From Paraburkholderia ferrariae NBRC 106233 (GTDB lineage: Bacteria > Pseudomonadota > Gammaproteobacteria > Burkholderiales > Burkholderiaceae), in contig NZ_BAYB01000012.1 in NCBI RefSeq assembly GCF_000685035.1, positions 186,001 to 250,000 of the forward strand: DNA of 64,000 bases, in the 5' to 3' direction. The notes below the pieces were generated by a model. It did not search any database. It worked only from the letters and a program-made list of their open reading frames with translations, and was not told the origin of the DNA. This document shows positions 46,784-55,544 of the stretch, piece after piece (the first letter of the stretch is position 1; each line of letters starts with the position of its first letter). A program made the position numbers and the translations under genes.

Positions 46784-47845
46784 ATGAAGATCGGCCTCTC
46801 CAGCAACGCGCTCAAACATAGCGGCGGCCTCGAACGCTACGCGATGGACCTCGTGCGCGGCTTTGCGGCCCGCGGGCAGCGGCCCGCGTTCTTCGCGCGC
46901 AAGTTCGACCTTTCGGTGCCCGAGTGCCAGATGGTCGAGCGCTACCGCATTCCGGTCTCGTTTTTGCCCGGCAAGCTGCGCGATGCGTGGTTTTCCATGC
47001 GGCTCGCGGCCCTGCGCCGGCGTGCCGGCGTGGATGTCCTGATCGGCTGCAACCGGGTCGATTCGTCGGAGATCGCCATCTGCGGCGGCACGCACCGCGG
47101 CTTTTTGCGTGCGACGGGCCGCAGGATGCGCCGCTCCGACCGCTGGCAGATCGCGCTGGAGAGCCGCCAGTACGAGCGCGCCCGCGTGGTGGTCGCGCAC
47201 TCCGACCTGATGCGCACGGAACTGCTCGAACTCTACGGCGTGGACGACGCGAAGATTCGCGTGCTCTATCCGCCCGTGGACGGTGCGCGCTTTTCTCCCG
47301 TGGACGCGCCCGCCCGCGCCGCGCTGCGCGCGTCCTATGGCTTCGGCGAGCACGAAACCGTGTTGCTGTTCCCCTCCAGCAGCCACGACCGCAAAGGGCT
47401 GCCGCTCATCCAGGCCGTGGTCGAGGCACTCGATCTGCCGGTGGTCGTGGCCGTGGCAGGACGCGCGCCCGAGCGCGAGAGCGCGCGCGTGCGCTATATC
47501 GGCTACGTGAAGGATCTCGAAAACGCCTATCGCGCCGCCGATTACACGATCCTCGCCTCGAAGTACGAGCCGTTCGGGCTCGTGGGCATCGAGTCGGTCA
47601 TGTGCGGCACGCCGGTGATCTTCTCGTCGAATATCGGCTGCTGCGATGCGATTGGCGACGCGGCGAAGCACGTCTTCCCGCCCGACGATGCCGCCAGTCT
47701 GCGCCGCCTGATCGAAGCGGCCGTGCAGGGCGGCCCGCGCCGCGTGACGCCTGCCGACGGCCCGGCGGTGCGCTACGACGCGAGGGTTGACGCGCATGTG
47801 GATGCGCTCCTTGCGCTCGCAACCGATATCGCCGGCACGAAATAA
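46784..47845 (+). CDS. Glycosyltransferase family 4, LPS core type (WaaG-like)
   Basis: A 353-residue GT-B enzyme. The N-terminal domain begins KIGLSSNALKHSGGLERYAMDL. The C-terminal nucleotide-sugar domain includes KIRVLYPPVDGARF and the EX7E-type motif in SKYEPFGLVGIESVMCGTPV. It resembles WaaG-type LPS glucosyltransferases. It follows msbA by 25 bases and is probably co-transcribed. The ATG at 46784 is preferred over a TTG five codons upstream. The acceptor sugar is unknown. Confidence 0.87.
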   Translation: MKIGLSSNALKHSGGLERYAMDLVRGFAARGQRPAFFARKFDLSVPECQMVERYRIPVSFLPGKLRDAWFSMRLAALRRRAGVDVLIGCNRVDSSEIAICGGTHRGFLRATGRRMRRSDRWQIALESRQYERARVVVAHSDLMRTELLELYGVDDAKIRVLYPPVDGARFSPVDAPARAALRASYGFGEHETVLLFPSSSHDRKGLPLIQAVVEALDLPVVVAVAGRAPERESARVRYIGYVKDLENAYRAADYTILASKYEPFGLVGIESVMCGTPVIFSSNIGCCDAIGDAAKHVFPPDDAASLRRLIEAAVQGGPRRVTPADGPAVRYDARVDAHVDALLALATDIAGTK

Positions 47846-47891
47846 GGGCTGCGTATCAGCACCGGAACCGCCGGGCGACCGGCGCTCGCGC

Positions 47892-47927
47892 ATCCCGCAA
47901 ACGCCCGCCTGGCGGGGCTTGCGGGAT
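47892..47927 (+). terminator. Hairpin after the msbA-glycosyltransferase unit
   Basis: ATCCCGCAA pairs with TTGCGGGAT around an inner CCGCC/GGCGG hairpin. There is no T-run, so it is a possible terminator or processing site only. Confidence 0.4.
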
Positions 47928-47966
47928 TCTGCTACGGATTGGAAAGATCTTCTGATGAGACTGGGG

Positions 47967-47995
47967 TTAACCCTTGGCTTCGATCCCCCTAGACT
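47967..47995 (+). promoter_or_regulatory. Promoter of the DUF4148 gene
   Basis: TTAACC (47967-47972), a 17-base spacer and TAGACT (47990-47995) form a good sigma-70-type promoter. It starts transcription about 60 bases before the gene. Confidence 0.6.
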
Positions 47996-48061
47996 GCGTA
48001 CATCGGTCGAGTGCACATACCTGCGCATCCGGACCGCACTAGTCAAATGGAGGTCAATACC

Positions 48062-48370
48062 ATGAAGTCCCTGATTCAAGCCGTTGCTGTTGCCGCTGCC
48101 CTTATCGTTCCCGCTGCATCGTTCGCCCAGTCGAATGCGCCCGTCACGCGCGCCCAGGTGCGCGCCGAAATCGTCCAGCTCCAGCGGGTGGGCTACCACA
48201 TGGGCGACGGCGACAACGCCCACTATCCCGAAGCGATCCAGGCCGCCGAGGCACGCGTGGCCGCGATGAACGGCAACAGTGCCTACGGTGGCGTGGCGAG
48301 CGGCTCGTCGCAGGCGGGCGGCGGCGCAACTGTGTCGCCGCAGGACTGGAATGCGATGTACAGCCGTTAA
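48062..48370 (+). CDS. DUF4148 periplasmic protein
   Basis: A 102-residue protein. A signal peptide ends at about residue 22 (PAASFA). The mature part begins with VTRAQVRAEIVQLQRVGYHMGDGDNAHYPEAIQAAEARV, the defining DUF4148 segment. These small exported proteins are highly expanded in Burkholderia and have no known function. A strong GGAGG precedes the ATG. The gene is monocistronic, with its own promoter and terminator. Confidence 0.92.
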   Translation: MKSLIQAVAVAAALIVPAASFAQSNAPVTRAQVRAEIVQLQRVGYHMGDGDNAHYPEAIQAAEARVAAMNGNSAYGGVASGSSQAGGGATVSPQDWNAMYSR

Positions 48371-48439
48371 GCTGCCGCAATACTCAGTTGTCCTGAGTTG
48401 AATTGCCGATACCTCCGCCATCGGACATCCGGTGGCTTC

Positions 48440-48468
48440 GCCCGGGCCTCGCAGGCCCGGGCGCTTTT
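48440..48468 (+). terminator. Terminator after the DUF4148 gene
   Basis: GCCCGGGCCT (48440-48449) and AGGCCCGGGC (48453-48462) form a perfect 10-bp stem with a 3-base loop, followed by GC and TTTTT. Confidence 0.85.
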
Positions 48469-48494
48469 TCGGCAAGCCTCGGGTAGCGGGGCGC

Positions 48495-49544
48495 TTATGC
48501 CTCGCGCAGCGAGGCGAGCAAGGCGCTCGCCTGTGCGGCGGTATCGTCGCGCATCGGATGAAAGGCGAAGCGCGGCGCCTTTTCCAGCTTCGCAAAGTGG
48601 CGCCGGCTGCTGCGCGTATAGGCCGGATCGTAGTGCTCGACGATCAGCGCTTCGGTCAACGCCGCACGCGCGTCGCTGTCCAGCAGCGCACACCATGCTT
48701 GCACGCGTTCGCGCCCGTGCAGCGGCACGAGTTTTTGCAACTGCTCGCGCAAGTAGTCCCGCTCTTGCAGCAGATGCCCGTATTCGGCCAGCAGCAGCGC
48801 GCAGCGTTCCTCGCGCGTGGCTTCCACGACGACGCAGGGCGCCGCATGGATGCCTTCGACGAGCGCCACCGGCAGCGTAATCGCACCGATGCGCCGGCTC
48901 TCCGCTTCGACGAACACCGGCTGTGCGGTATCGAATGCGCGCAACTGCTGCACGAGCGCCGTATCGAATGCCTTCTGCGAAGGCTGCCCGCGTTCGGGCA
49001 ACGCGCCCAGCAGCGAGCCGCGATGCGCCGCGAGCTCTTCGAGATCGAGCGTTTGCGCGCCCGTCACGCCTAGCGCCTGCAACAGGCGCGTCTTGCCGCT
49101 GCCCGTGGGGCCGGCCAGCACGATATAGCGGAACGCCCCCGGCAGGGTGCCGAGCGCCTCCAGCACGGTGTGCCGGTAGGTCTTGTAGCCGCCCTCCAGC
49201 TGACGCGCACGCCAGCCGATCATGTTGAACATCGCCGTCATCGAGCCCGAACGCTTGCCGCCGCGCCAGCAGTAGATGAGCGGGCGCCAGTTGCGCGGCC
49301 GGTCGGCGAAGAGCGTGTCGAGGTGGTGAGCGATATTGCGCGCGGCGATGGCCGCGCCCATGCGCGTGGCGTCGAAGGGCGAACTCTTGTAGAGCGTGCC
49401 CACGCGCACGCGTTCCTCGTTGCTCAACACTGGCGCGTTGATCGCGCCGGGAATGTGATCCTCGGCGTATTCGAGCGGCGTTCTCGCGTCGACGATCTCG
49501 TCGAACTCGCCGATCTGCTCGATGGTAACGCGCTGGTGGTTCAA
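48495..49544 (-). CDS. mnmH: tRNA 2-selenouridine synthase MnmH (SelU)
   Basis: A 349-residue protein that converts 2-thiouridine to 2-selenouridine at the tRNA wobble position. The rhodanese domain (about 1-130) has its active-site Cys92 in LIYCWRGGKRSGS. The P-loop domain has Walker A AGPTGSGKT (144-152). The selenium donor needs SelD, which is not in the window. The gene converges with DUF4148 and is alone. Confidence 0.92.
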   Translation of the reverse strand: MNHQRVTIEQIGEFDEIVDARTPLEYAEDHIPGAINAPVLSNEERVRVGTLYKSSPFDATRMGAAIAARNIAHHLDTLFADRPRNWRPLIYCWRGGKRSGSMTAMFNMIGWRARQLEGGYKTYRHTVLEALGTLPGAFRYIVLAGPTGSGKTRLLQALGVTGAQTLDLEELAAHRGSLLGALPERGQPSQKAFDTALVQQLRAFDTAQPVFVEAESRRIGAITLPVALVEGIHAAPCVVVEATREERCALLLAEYGHLLQERDYLREQLQKLVPLHGRERVQAWCALLDSDARAALTEALIVEHYDPAYTRSSRRHFAKLEKAPRFAFHPMRDDTAAQASALLASLREA

Positions 49545-49728
49545 ACTGCGGGCTCCGTGTGGCGGGGTGGGGGTTATCGGGCCAATGGCGGACCGATAGC
49601 GGATGATACACGGCGGCGCGACTCACTCCCTTGCCGCAGCGGGCGCGGCAGGTCCTCAGGCGAGACGGCAACGCAAGCAGTGGTACAGTGCGCGCGGTAC
49701 ACCAACACGGGCAATGGGGGGCGAGGCG

Positions 49729-50880
49729 ATGGACAGCGGCATGATCCGGTTCTGGGTTCGCAGGCTTCAGGTTCAATGGGTCGTCGCTGGCGGCCTCGCG
49801 CTGCTGCTTGGCGCATGCGCTTCCGAACCACCCGCAACCACAGCGGCTGCCTCGGCCGGCGCGTATAGCCCGCAGTCTCCATTCCCCGGCGCCGAGTGGG
49901 AAACCGTTGCGCCGCAGACTCAGGGCTTCTCGCAGGAAGGCATCGAGCGCGCCGTTGCCTACGCGAAGCGGGAGGGCTCGACCTCCGGCATGATCGTGCG
50001 TAACGGACTCGTCGTGGCCGAATGGGGCGATGTATCGAGGAAATCGAATCTGCACTCGGCGCGCAAGAGCTTCATGAGCGCGCTGATCGGCATTGCCGTG
50101 GCGCGCGGACAGATGCACCCCGACGACACCCTGGCGCAACTCGGCATTGACGACAACGAACCCGCGCTGTCCGCCGAGGAAAAGCAGGCGACCGTGCGCA
50201 TGCTGCTGGAGGCGCGCTCGGGCATTTATCACCCCACCGTCTACGAGACGGCGGCAATGGAGGCGAGCAAGCCGCCGCGCTACAGCCATCCGCCGGGGAC
50301 GTTCTGGTATTACAACAACTGGGACTTCAACGCGGTCGGCGCGATCTACGGGCAGGCCACCGGCGAAGACTTCTACAAGGCGCTGAAAACGGAGATTGCC
50401 GATCCCATCGGTATGCAGGACTACCGACCATCCGATGGCCGCTACGTCTCCGGTGGCACGGCCACGCGATATCCCGCTTACCCGTTCGACATGAGCGCGC
50501 GGGACCTCGCCCGTTTCGCGCTCCTGTATCTGCACGACGGCCGCTGGCGCGACCGGCAGGTCGTGCCGGCCGAATGGGTGGCCGAATCGACGCGCCCGTA
50601 TTCCGATACGCCGACGGGCGGCTACGGCTACATGTGGTGGACGAGCGTGCCGGCGAGCGGAACGCGCGGCCCGCGCGCGTCGTTGCTGCTGCCGACCTTC
50701 TGGGCCGATGGATACCTCGGGCAGTATGCGATCGTCGTGCCGTCGCTCGACCTCGTGGTGGTCAATCTGGTCGATTCGCGTCTGACCTCGAAGCGCATGG
50801 GGCAGTCGAAGATGGAGATGCTGGTGTGGCTCGTCGAATCGGCCGCCAGCGCGCAGGGTATCGGGCCGGAGCCGGGCTGA
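49729..50880 (+). CDS. Serine hydrolase of the class C beta-lactamase fold, lipoprotein
   Basis: A 383-residue protein. The N-terminus has a hydrophobic stretch with lipobox LLGAC (Cys30). The catalytic Ser110-x-x-Lys113 is SARK within NLHSARKSFMSAL. The second motif is YNN in FWYYNNWDF, and DGYLGQY stands where beta-lactamases have KTG-like residues. Such proteins are usually esterases or D-alanyl-carboxypeptidase-like and not true antibiotic-inactivating enzymes. Possible starts are 49714, 49729 and 49741; I used 49729, with a GGCGAGG sequence just upstream. The hydrolase pseudogene follows. Confidence 0.82.
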   Translation: MDSGMIRFWVRRLQVQWVVAGGLALLLGACASEPPATTAAASAGAYSPQSPFPGAEWETVAPQTQGFSQEGIERAVAYAKREGSTSGMIVRNGLVVAEWGDVSRKSNLHSARKSFMSALIGIAVARGQMHPDDTLAQLGIDDNEPALSAEEKQATVRMLLEARSGIYHPTVYETAAMEASKPPRYSHPPGTFWYYNNWDFNAVGAIYGQATGEDFYKALKTEIADPIGMQDYRPSDGRYVSGGTATRYPAYPFDMSARDLARFALLYLHDGRWRDRQVVPAEWVAESTRPYSDTPTGGYGYMWWTSVPASGTRGPRASLLLPTFWADGYLGQYAIVVPSLDLVVVNLVDSRLTSKRMGQSKMEMLVWLVESAASAQGIGPEPG

Positions 50881-50940
50881 CCCGAGGCGGGCGCGTCGCG
50901 CCGGCTGGCGTGCTCCGATACGTCGCGGTCATCGAAAATC

Positions 50941-51545
50941 GTGGCCGTGCGCAGCGTTGAATCGACTGCGAGTGTCGATACCGCTTATGGAGAACCCTCT
51001 TTACCAACACCGTCGCAACTGCTTTTCCTGCCGGGCGCCTCGGGCAGCACGGGCTTCTGGGAACCCCTCGCGAACCGGCTGAATTCGGGCGCCGCCCGCG
51101 TGTTGGTGGGTTACCCCGGATTCGGTGCGGAACCGGCAGCGCCGGACGTTCGGAACTTCGACGATCTCGTGCGTCGTGTCGTGGCGCAGCTCGACCGGCC
51201 CACCGCCCTCGTGGCAGTCGATGGGCGGCGTGATCGCGATTCGTGCGGCGCTGGAGAAGCCGGATCTCGTTGACCCATCTCGTGCTTTCGGTCACGTCCG
51301 GGGGCGTCGATATGGAAGGGCTGGGCGCCGAGGACTGGCGCGAAGCATTCGTCCAGTCGAATCCGTCGTTTCCTGACTGGTTCGTGACGTTCAAGGCGGA
51401 TCTGGAAAGCGAGCCTGGCCGCATTTCGCAGCCGGTTCTGCTGCTCTGGGGCGACGCCGATCCGTATAGCCCGGTCGCAGTGGGCGAGCGCCTGTTAGCC
51501 CTGTTGCCCGACGCGCGGTTCCATGTGGTGGCGGGTGGACACCGT
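50941..51545 (+). pseudogene. Alpha/beta hydrolase, inactivated by two frameshifts and a 3' truncation
   Basis: Pieces of one alpha/beta hydrolase occur in three frames. The first frame (50941 to about 51215) reads LLFLPGASGSTGFWEPLANRL and ends ALVA. The second carries the nucleophile region QSMGGVIAIRAALEKPDLV (about 51215-51270). The third reads THLVLSVTSGGVDMEGLG to LLLWGDADPYSP and RFHVVAGG. Net changes are about -2 near 51214 and +1 near 51271. The catalytic-His end is missing after 51540, where unrelated lower-GC sequence begins. The gene cannot make a functional enzyme as given. Confidence 0.8.
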
Positions 51546-51681
51546 GGACAAGGAAGAACTAGCCGGTACAACAAACGAAAAATACGCCCGGAAAATTTTC
51601 GGCTACGACAGTTGCACTTTTCGCGAAATGGGGACTACGTTGACAACTTTCATGGCTACGACAACCGAGGGGCGACAATGA
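51544..51681 (+). pseudogene. 3' fragment of an unknown lower-GC gene
   Basis: From about 51544 one frame stays open for 45 codons to a TGA at 51679-51681. It reads DKEELAGTTNEKYARKIFGY, then DSCTFREMGTTLTTFM and a short tail. Its stop overlaps the DUF4279 start as ATGA, the arrangement of two coupled genes. Base composition is clearly less GC-rich than the surroundings. It starts exactly where the hydrolase sequence breaks off. It may be the tail of a gene that once sat in front of the DUF4279 gene; I do not recognise its family. Confidence 0.45.
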
Positions 51682-52091
51682 CGGACAGACTGGCCGCAGC
51701 GAGCTTTACGATAACGGGCGACCGTGTCGCGCCCGAGTGGTGGACACAGTATTTCGGCGTACCGCCGGACGTAGCGGGGACCAAGGGGGCGCCGCTCAAG
51801 GACTGGACGGGGCAGGGCCGCCCGCTCGCGCGGCGAACGGGCGTATGGGGCATCGACAGCGAGAAGGCGGTGCGCAGCGACACGCTGGAACCGCATCTGC
51901 GCTATCTGGTTCAACGGCTGGCACTGCCGCGATCCGACTTGAAGGCGCACATCGAAAGCGCCGGGGCGAAGGTGCGGTTTTTCTGCTATTGGGTCAACGA
52001 AAGCGGCGACCGTGTGCCCGATGTACCCGACGACCTTCGCGCCATGATGGAAGCGATGGGCGGCACGGTGGAGATCGACGAATACCGCTAG
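51678..52091 (+). CDS. DUF4279 domain protein
   Basis: A 137-residue cytoplasmic protein. The layout fits DUF4279: an N-terminal ASFTITGDRVAPEWWTQYFG, a central TGVWGIDSE and the helical segment LEPHLRYLVQRLALPRSDLKAHI, ending with a strand MGGTVEIDEY. The function of this family is unknown; its members are small, single-domain and often beside mobile or toxin genes. GAGGGG lies a few bases before the ATG at 51678. The frame is open upstream into the hydrolase pseudogene, but the ATG fits the domain start. Confidence 0.75.
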   Translation: MTDRLAAASFTITGDRVAPEWWTQYFGVPPDVAGTKGAPLKDWTGQGRPLARRTGVWGIDSEKAVRSDTLEPHLRYLVQRLALPRSDLKAHIESAGAKVRFFCYWVNESGDRVPDVPDDLRAMMEAMGGTVEIDEYR

Positions 52092-52094
52092 AAC

Positions 52095-52127
52095 CGCGCC
52101 GGCGCATGGACCCGTGCCGCCGGCGCG
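52095..52127. terminator. Hairpin between convergent DUF4279 and rng genes
   Basis: CGCGCCGGCG (52095-52104) and CGCCGGCGCG (52118-52127) form a 10-bp stem between the two stop codons. There is no long T-run. Confidence 0.45.
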
Positions 52128-52131
52128 ATGC

Positions 52132-53601
52132 TCACATCAGCACGATATCGTACTGCTCCTGGCTCAGATTCGACTCCACCTGCAACGACACCGGCTTGCC
52201 GATGAAGTCGATCAGCATGGCCAGGTGTTGCGACTCCTCTTCGAGAAACAGGTCGATCACCTGCTGCGACGCCACCACGCGGAACTCGCGCGGATTGAAC
52301 TGGCGCGACTCGCGCAGGATTTCGCGCAGCACGTCGTAGCAGACCGTGCGCGCGGTTTTCACCTGGCCCTTGCCAAGACAGGTCGGGCACGGCTCGCACA
52401 GCACATGCGCGAGCGATTCGCGCGTGCGCTTGCGTGTCATCTCCACGAGCCCCAGTTGCGAGAACCCGTTCACCGTCACGCGCGTGCGATCGCGCGCGAG
52501 CGCCTTCTTCAACTCGCCCAGCACCTGGTCGCGGTGCTCGAGGTTTTCCATGTCGATGAAGTCGATGATGATCACGCCGCCCAGGTTGCGAAGGCGCAAC
52601 TGGCGCGCGATGGTGTGCGCCGCTTCGAGATTGGTCTTGAAGATCGTGTCGTCGAAATTGCGCGCGCCCACGTAGCCGCCCGTGTTCACGTCGATTGTCG
52701 TCATCGCCTCGGTCTGGTCGATCACGAGATAGCCGCCCGACTTCAGATCGACGCGCCGTGACAGCGCGCGCTGGATCTCGGCTTCGATGTTGTAGAGGTC
52801 GAAGAGCGGGCGCTCGCCGGTGTAGTGGTGCAGGCGCGGCGTGACGGCGGGCGTGAACTCTTTCGCGAATTCCGAGAGCCTCTGGAAGGTCTCGCGCGAA
52901 TCCACCTGCACGCGCGTGGTTTCTTCGTTCACGAAGTCACGCAATACGCGCTGCGCGAGGTTGAGGTCTTCGTAGAGCAGGCTCGTGGCCGGCAGGCGCT
53001 GCCCCGATGCGACGATGGTCGCCCAGGTCTTGCGCAGATAGGCCACGTCGGCGGCGAGTTCTTCGCTCGTGGCGTCTTCGGCGATGGTGCGCACGATATA
53101 GCCGCCTTTCTCGTCCGCCGGCAGCACGGCCGTGAGGCGCGCGCGCACCGCTTCGCGCTCGGCCTCGCTCTCGATCTTCTGCGAGATGCCGATGTGCGGT
53201 TCCTGCGGCAGATAGACGAGCGTGCGTCCCGCGATGCTCACCTGGGTGGAGAGCCGCGCGCCCTTCGTGCCGATCGGGTCTTTCACGACCTGCACCATGA
53301 GCGTCTGTCCTTCGAACACGGTCTTTTCGATGGGCTGATGATGCGCGCTCTGGTGCGCTTCACCCGCAATGCGCGGATGCCAGATGTCGGCCACATGGAG
53401 GAACGCCGCGCGTTCGAGGCCGATGTCGATGAAGGCGGACTGCATGCCCGGCAGCACGCGTACGACCTTGCCGAGATAGACATTGCCGACCCGCCCGCGC
53501 GACAGCGTGCGCTCGACATGAAGCTCCTGCACTGCGCCTTGCTGGACCAGCGCGACGCGCGTCTCCTGGGGCGTGACGTTGATCAGGATTTCTTCGTTCA
53601 T
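52132..53601 (-). CDS. rng: Ribonuclease G
   Basis: A 489-residue endoribonuclease that processes the 5' end of 16S rRNA and degrades mRNAs. The S1 RNA-binding domain occupies about residues 37-125 (GNVYLGKVVRVLPGMQSAFIDIG). The catalytic magnesium-binding aspartates are in MTTIDVNTG and IIIDFIDM. The zinc-link cysteines are CEPCPTC. It lacks the long C-terminal scaffold of RNase E. It is the last gene of the minus-strand block and starts 9 bases after the maf stop. Confidence 0.95.
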   Translation of the reverse strand: MNEEILINVTPQETRVALVQQGAVQELHVERTLSRGRVGNVYLGKVVRVLPGMQSAFIDIGLERAAFLHVADIWHPRIAGEAHQSAHHQPIEKTVFEGQTLMVQVVKDPIGTKGARLSTQVSIAGRTLVYLPQEPHIGISQKIESEAEREAVRARLTAVLPADEKGGYIVRTIAEDATSEELAADVAYLRKTWATIVASGQRLPATSLLYEDLNLAQRVLRDFVNEETTRVQVDSRETFQRLSEFAKEFTPAVTPRLHHYTGERPLFDLYNIEAEIQRALSRRVDLKSGGYLVIDQTEAMTTIDVNTGGYVGARNFDDTIFKTNLEAAHTIARQLRLRNLGGVIIIDFIDMENLEHRDQVLGELKKALARDRTRVTVNGFSQLGLVEMTRKRTRESLAHVLCEPCPTCLGKGQVKTARTVCYDVLREILRESRQFNPREFRVVASQQVIDLFLEEESQHLAMLIDFIGKPVSLQVESNLSQEQYDIVLM

Positions 53602-53610
53602 GGTGTAGTT

Positions 53611-54234
53611 CTAGAAGTCGATGCGCGCTGTGCGCAGCAGCGCGGCTGTTTCGAATAATGGCAAACCCATGATACCCGAATAGGACCCGTCGATCCGCTC
53701 GACGAACTCGGCCGCGCGGCCCTGGATGCCATAGGCGCCGGCCTTGCCGAAGGGCTCGCCGCTTGCGACGTAGCGCGCGATCGCGGCCGCCTCGGCGTTG
53801 GCGAAGCGCACGTGCGAGCGCGAGAGCGCGACGGGCAGGCAGATGCCTTCGGCATTGACCACCGCGACGGCGGTGAGCACTTCGTGGTCGCGGCCCGCGA
53901 GGCGTTCGAGCATCGCGAATGCTTCGGCGGCGTCGTGCGGCTTGCCGAGGATGTGGCCGTCGATCGTCACGGTGGTGTCGGCCGTGAGTATGGGGGCGTG
54001 TGCATGGGAGCCGGCCACGAGGCGTGCGCGCGCCGCGTCGGCCTTGGCGGCGCACACGCGCGTCACGTAGTCGGCGGCGCTTTCGCCGGGCAGCACGGCT
54101 TCGAGTGCTTCGGCGTCCTCATCGGGGCGCGGCAGCAGGAGCTCGAAGCGCACGCCGAGCTGCGTGAGCAGCTCCTGGCGGCGGGGGCTTTGCGAGGCGA
54201 GATAAACGTACGGCCAGGTCGCGGTGGTGGTCAT
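53611..54234 (-). CDS. maf: Maf-like nucleoside triphosphate pyrophosphatase
   Basis: A 207-residue house-cleaning enzyme that hydrolyses non-canonical or excess dTTP/UTP and modified nucleotides. The N-terminal signature [12 protein letters not shown] and the catalytic Asp in [11 protein letters not shown] are present, with [12 protein letters not shown] and [14 protein letters not shown] following. The DTTV variant suggests the YhdE (dTTP/UTP) group. The ATG at 54234 ([12 protein letters not shown]) is used; the longer frame adds 23 Arg/His-rich residues. It is in the rlmH-maf-rng part of the block. Confidence 0.92.
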   Translation of the reverse strand: MTTTATWPYVYLASQSPRRQELLTQLGVRFELLLPRPDEDAEALEAVLPGESAADYVTRVCAAKADAARARLVAGSHAHAPILTADTTVTIDGHILGKPHDAAEAFAMLERLAGRDHEVLTAVAVVNAEGICLPVALSRSHVRFANAEAAAIARYVASGEPFGKAGAYGIQGRAAEFVERIDGSYSGIMGLPLFETAALLRTARIDF

Positions 54235-54419
54235 CGGAATGTCTCGGGCGTGGCGGAAATGGGGGGGACGCGACGGGCTGCGGCGCGTGCCGCACCGCGC
54301 CATCTCGCCATCGCGCGCCGGCCGCCGCGCGCAATGCGTCAGGACGGCGCCGCTGCGGCGACGGCCCTGCGCGCTGGGTTCGTCATGCTGATGCCGCAGC
54401 GTACCCGCAGTGCGTCAAT

Positions 54420-54890
54420 TTACACGCGATGATAGGGGTGATTCTGCGTAATGGTCCAGGCGCGGTAAAGCTGCTCGGCCAGCAGCACCCGCACCATCGC
54501 GTGGGGCAGCGTGAGGCTCGACAGGCGCAACAGCAGATCGGCGCGCGACTTGAGCTGCGGATCGAGCCCGTCCGCACCGCCGATCAGGAACGCCACGTCG
54601 CGCCCGTCCTGCTGCCAGCCTGGCAGCGCCTCGGCAAGCTGCATGGTGGTCCAGTCGCGGCCGCGTTCGTCGAGCACGACGATGCGCGCGCCCTTGGGCA
54701 GCGCCGCCTCGATGCGGGTGCGCTCGGCGGCCATCACACTTTCCGCGGAGCGGCCCGACGAGCGCTGCTCGGGCTTCACTTCGCGCAGTTCGATGCGCAG
54801 CTCGGGCGGCATGCGCTTCGTGTACTCCTCGAAGCCTTCGGCGATCCAGTCCGGCATCTTGTGGCCGACGGCGACGATATGCAGTTTCAT
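54420..54890 (-). CDS. rlmH: 23S rRNA pseudouridine-1915 N3-methyltransferase RlmH
   Basis: A 156-residue SPOUT-family methyltransferase acting on assembled 70S ribosomes. The start [15 protein letters not shown], the SAM-binding loop FLIGGADGL and the C-terminal [19 protein letters not shown] are signatures. Length matches E. coli (155). It starts 25 bases after rsfS and belongs to the same transcription unit. The 185-base gap before maf is the largest in this block and is featureless to me. Confidence 0.96.
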   Translation of the reverse strand: MKLHIVAVGHKMPDWIAEGFEEYTKRMPPELRIELREVKPEQRSSGRSAESVMAAERTRIEAALPKGARIVVLDERGRDWTTMQLAEALPGWQQDGRDVAFLIGGADGLDPQLKSRADLLLRLSSLTLPHAMVRVLLAEQLYRAWTITQNHPYHRV

Positions 54891-54915
54891 CGGAATGAAT
54901 GCCGCGCGGCGCCGC

Positions 54916-55542
54916 TCACTTGCCCGCGCTGCGGCGTGCAGCGGTCTTGCGCGCCGGTGCGCCTGCAGATCGGGTTGCGGGCTTCTTTGCCGCAACCTTC
55001 TTCGCGGCCGGCTTCGCGCCGGACTTCGCAGCGGGCTTCCTGGCGGGCTTCCCGGCGGCTGGCTTCGCAACCGGTTTCACAGCCGGTTTCGCGGCTTTCT
55101 TCACCGGCGCCTTTTTCGCCGCGACCGGGGCCTCGTCCTCGATTTCGTCTTCCTCGTCCATCGGCTCGCTCGGGCGTGCGCCCGCGAATCCGGTGGTGGC
55201 GGCGAGCTTGATGCGCACCGGCTTGTCGCCCCAGATTTCCTCGAGGTTGTAGTACTGGCGCAGCGCGGGCTGGAGGATGTGCACGACCGCGTCGCCGCAA
55301 TCCACGAGCACCCATTCGCCGATGTCCTCGCCTTCCGTGCTGATGATGTCGCCGCCGGCTTCCTTCACTTTCTCGCGCACGCTGGAGGCGAGCGCCTTGG
55401 TCTGGCGGTTCGAGGTGCCGCTCGCGACGATCACGCGGTCGAAGAGTTCGGTCAGGTGGCTGGTGTTGAATACCTTGATGTCCTGTGCCTTGACGTCTTC
55501 GAGGCCGTCGATGATGACGCGTTGCAGTTTGCGGATGTCCAT
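54916..55542 (-). CDS. rsfS: Ribosomal silencing factor RsfS with a histone-H1-like tail
   Basis: A 208-residue protein. Residues 1-112 are a complete RsfS domain ([39 protein letters not shown] and [10 protein letters not shown]), which binds ribosomal protein L14 and blocks subunit joining in starvation. An acidic patch follows (about 126-138, [12 protein letters not shown]). Residues 141-208 are Lys/Ala/Pro repeats that resemble bacterial histone-H1-like proteins. Usual RsfS proteins stop at 105-130 residues. The tail carries no frameshift sign and the codons remain GC-rich. The gene starts 2 bases after the nadD stop. Confidence 0.93.
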   Translation of the reverse strand: MDIRKLQRVIIDGLEDVKAQDIKVFNTSHLTELFDRVIVASGTSNRQTKALASSVREKVKEAGGDIISTEGEDIGEWVLVDCGDAVVHILQPALRQYYNLEEIWGDKPVRIKLAATTGFAGARPSEPMDEEDEIEDEAPVAAKKAPVKKAAKPAVKPVAKPAAGKPARKPAAKSGAKPAAKKVAAKKPATRSAGAPARKTAARRSAGK

Positions 55543-55544
55543 AT

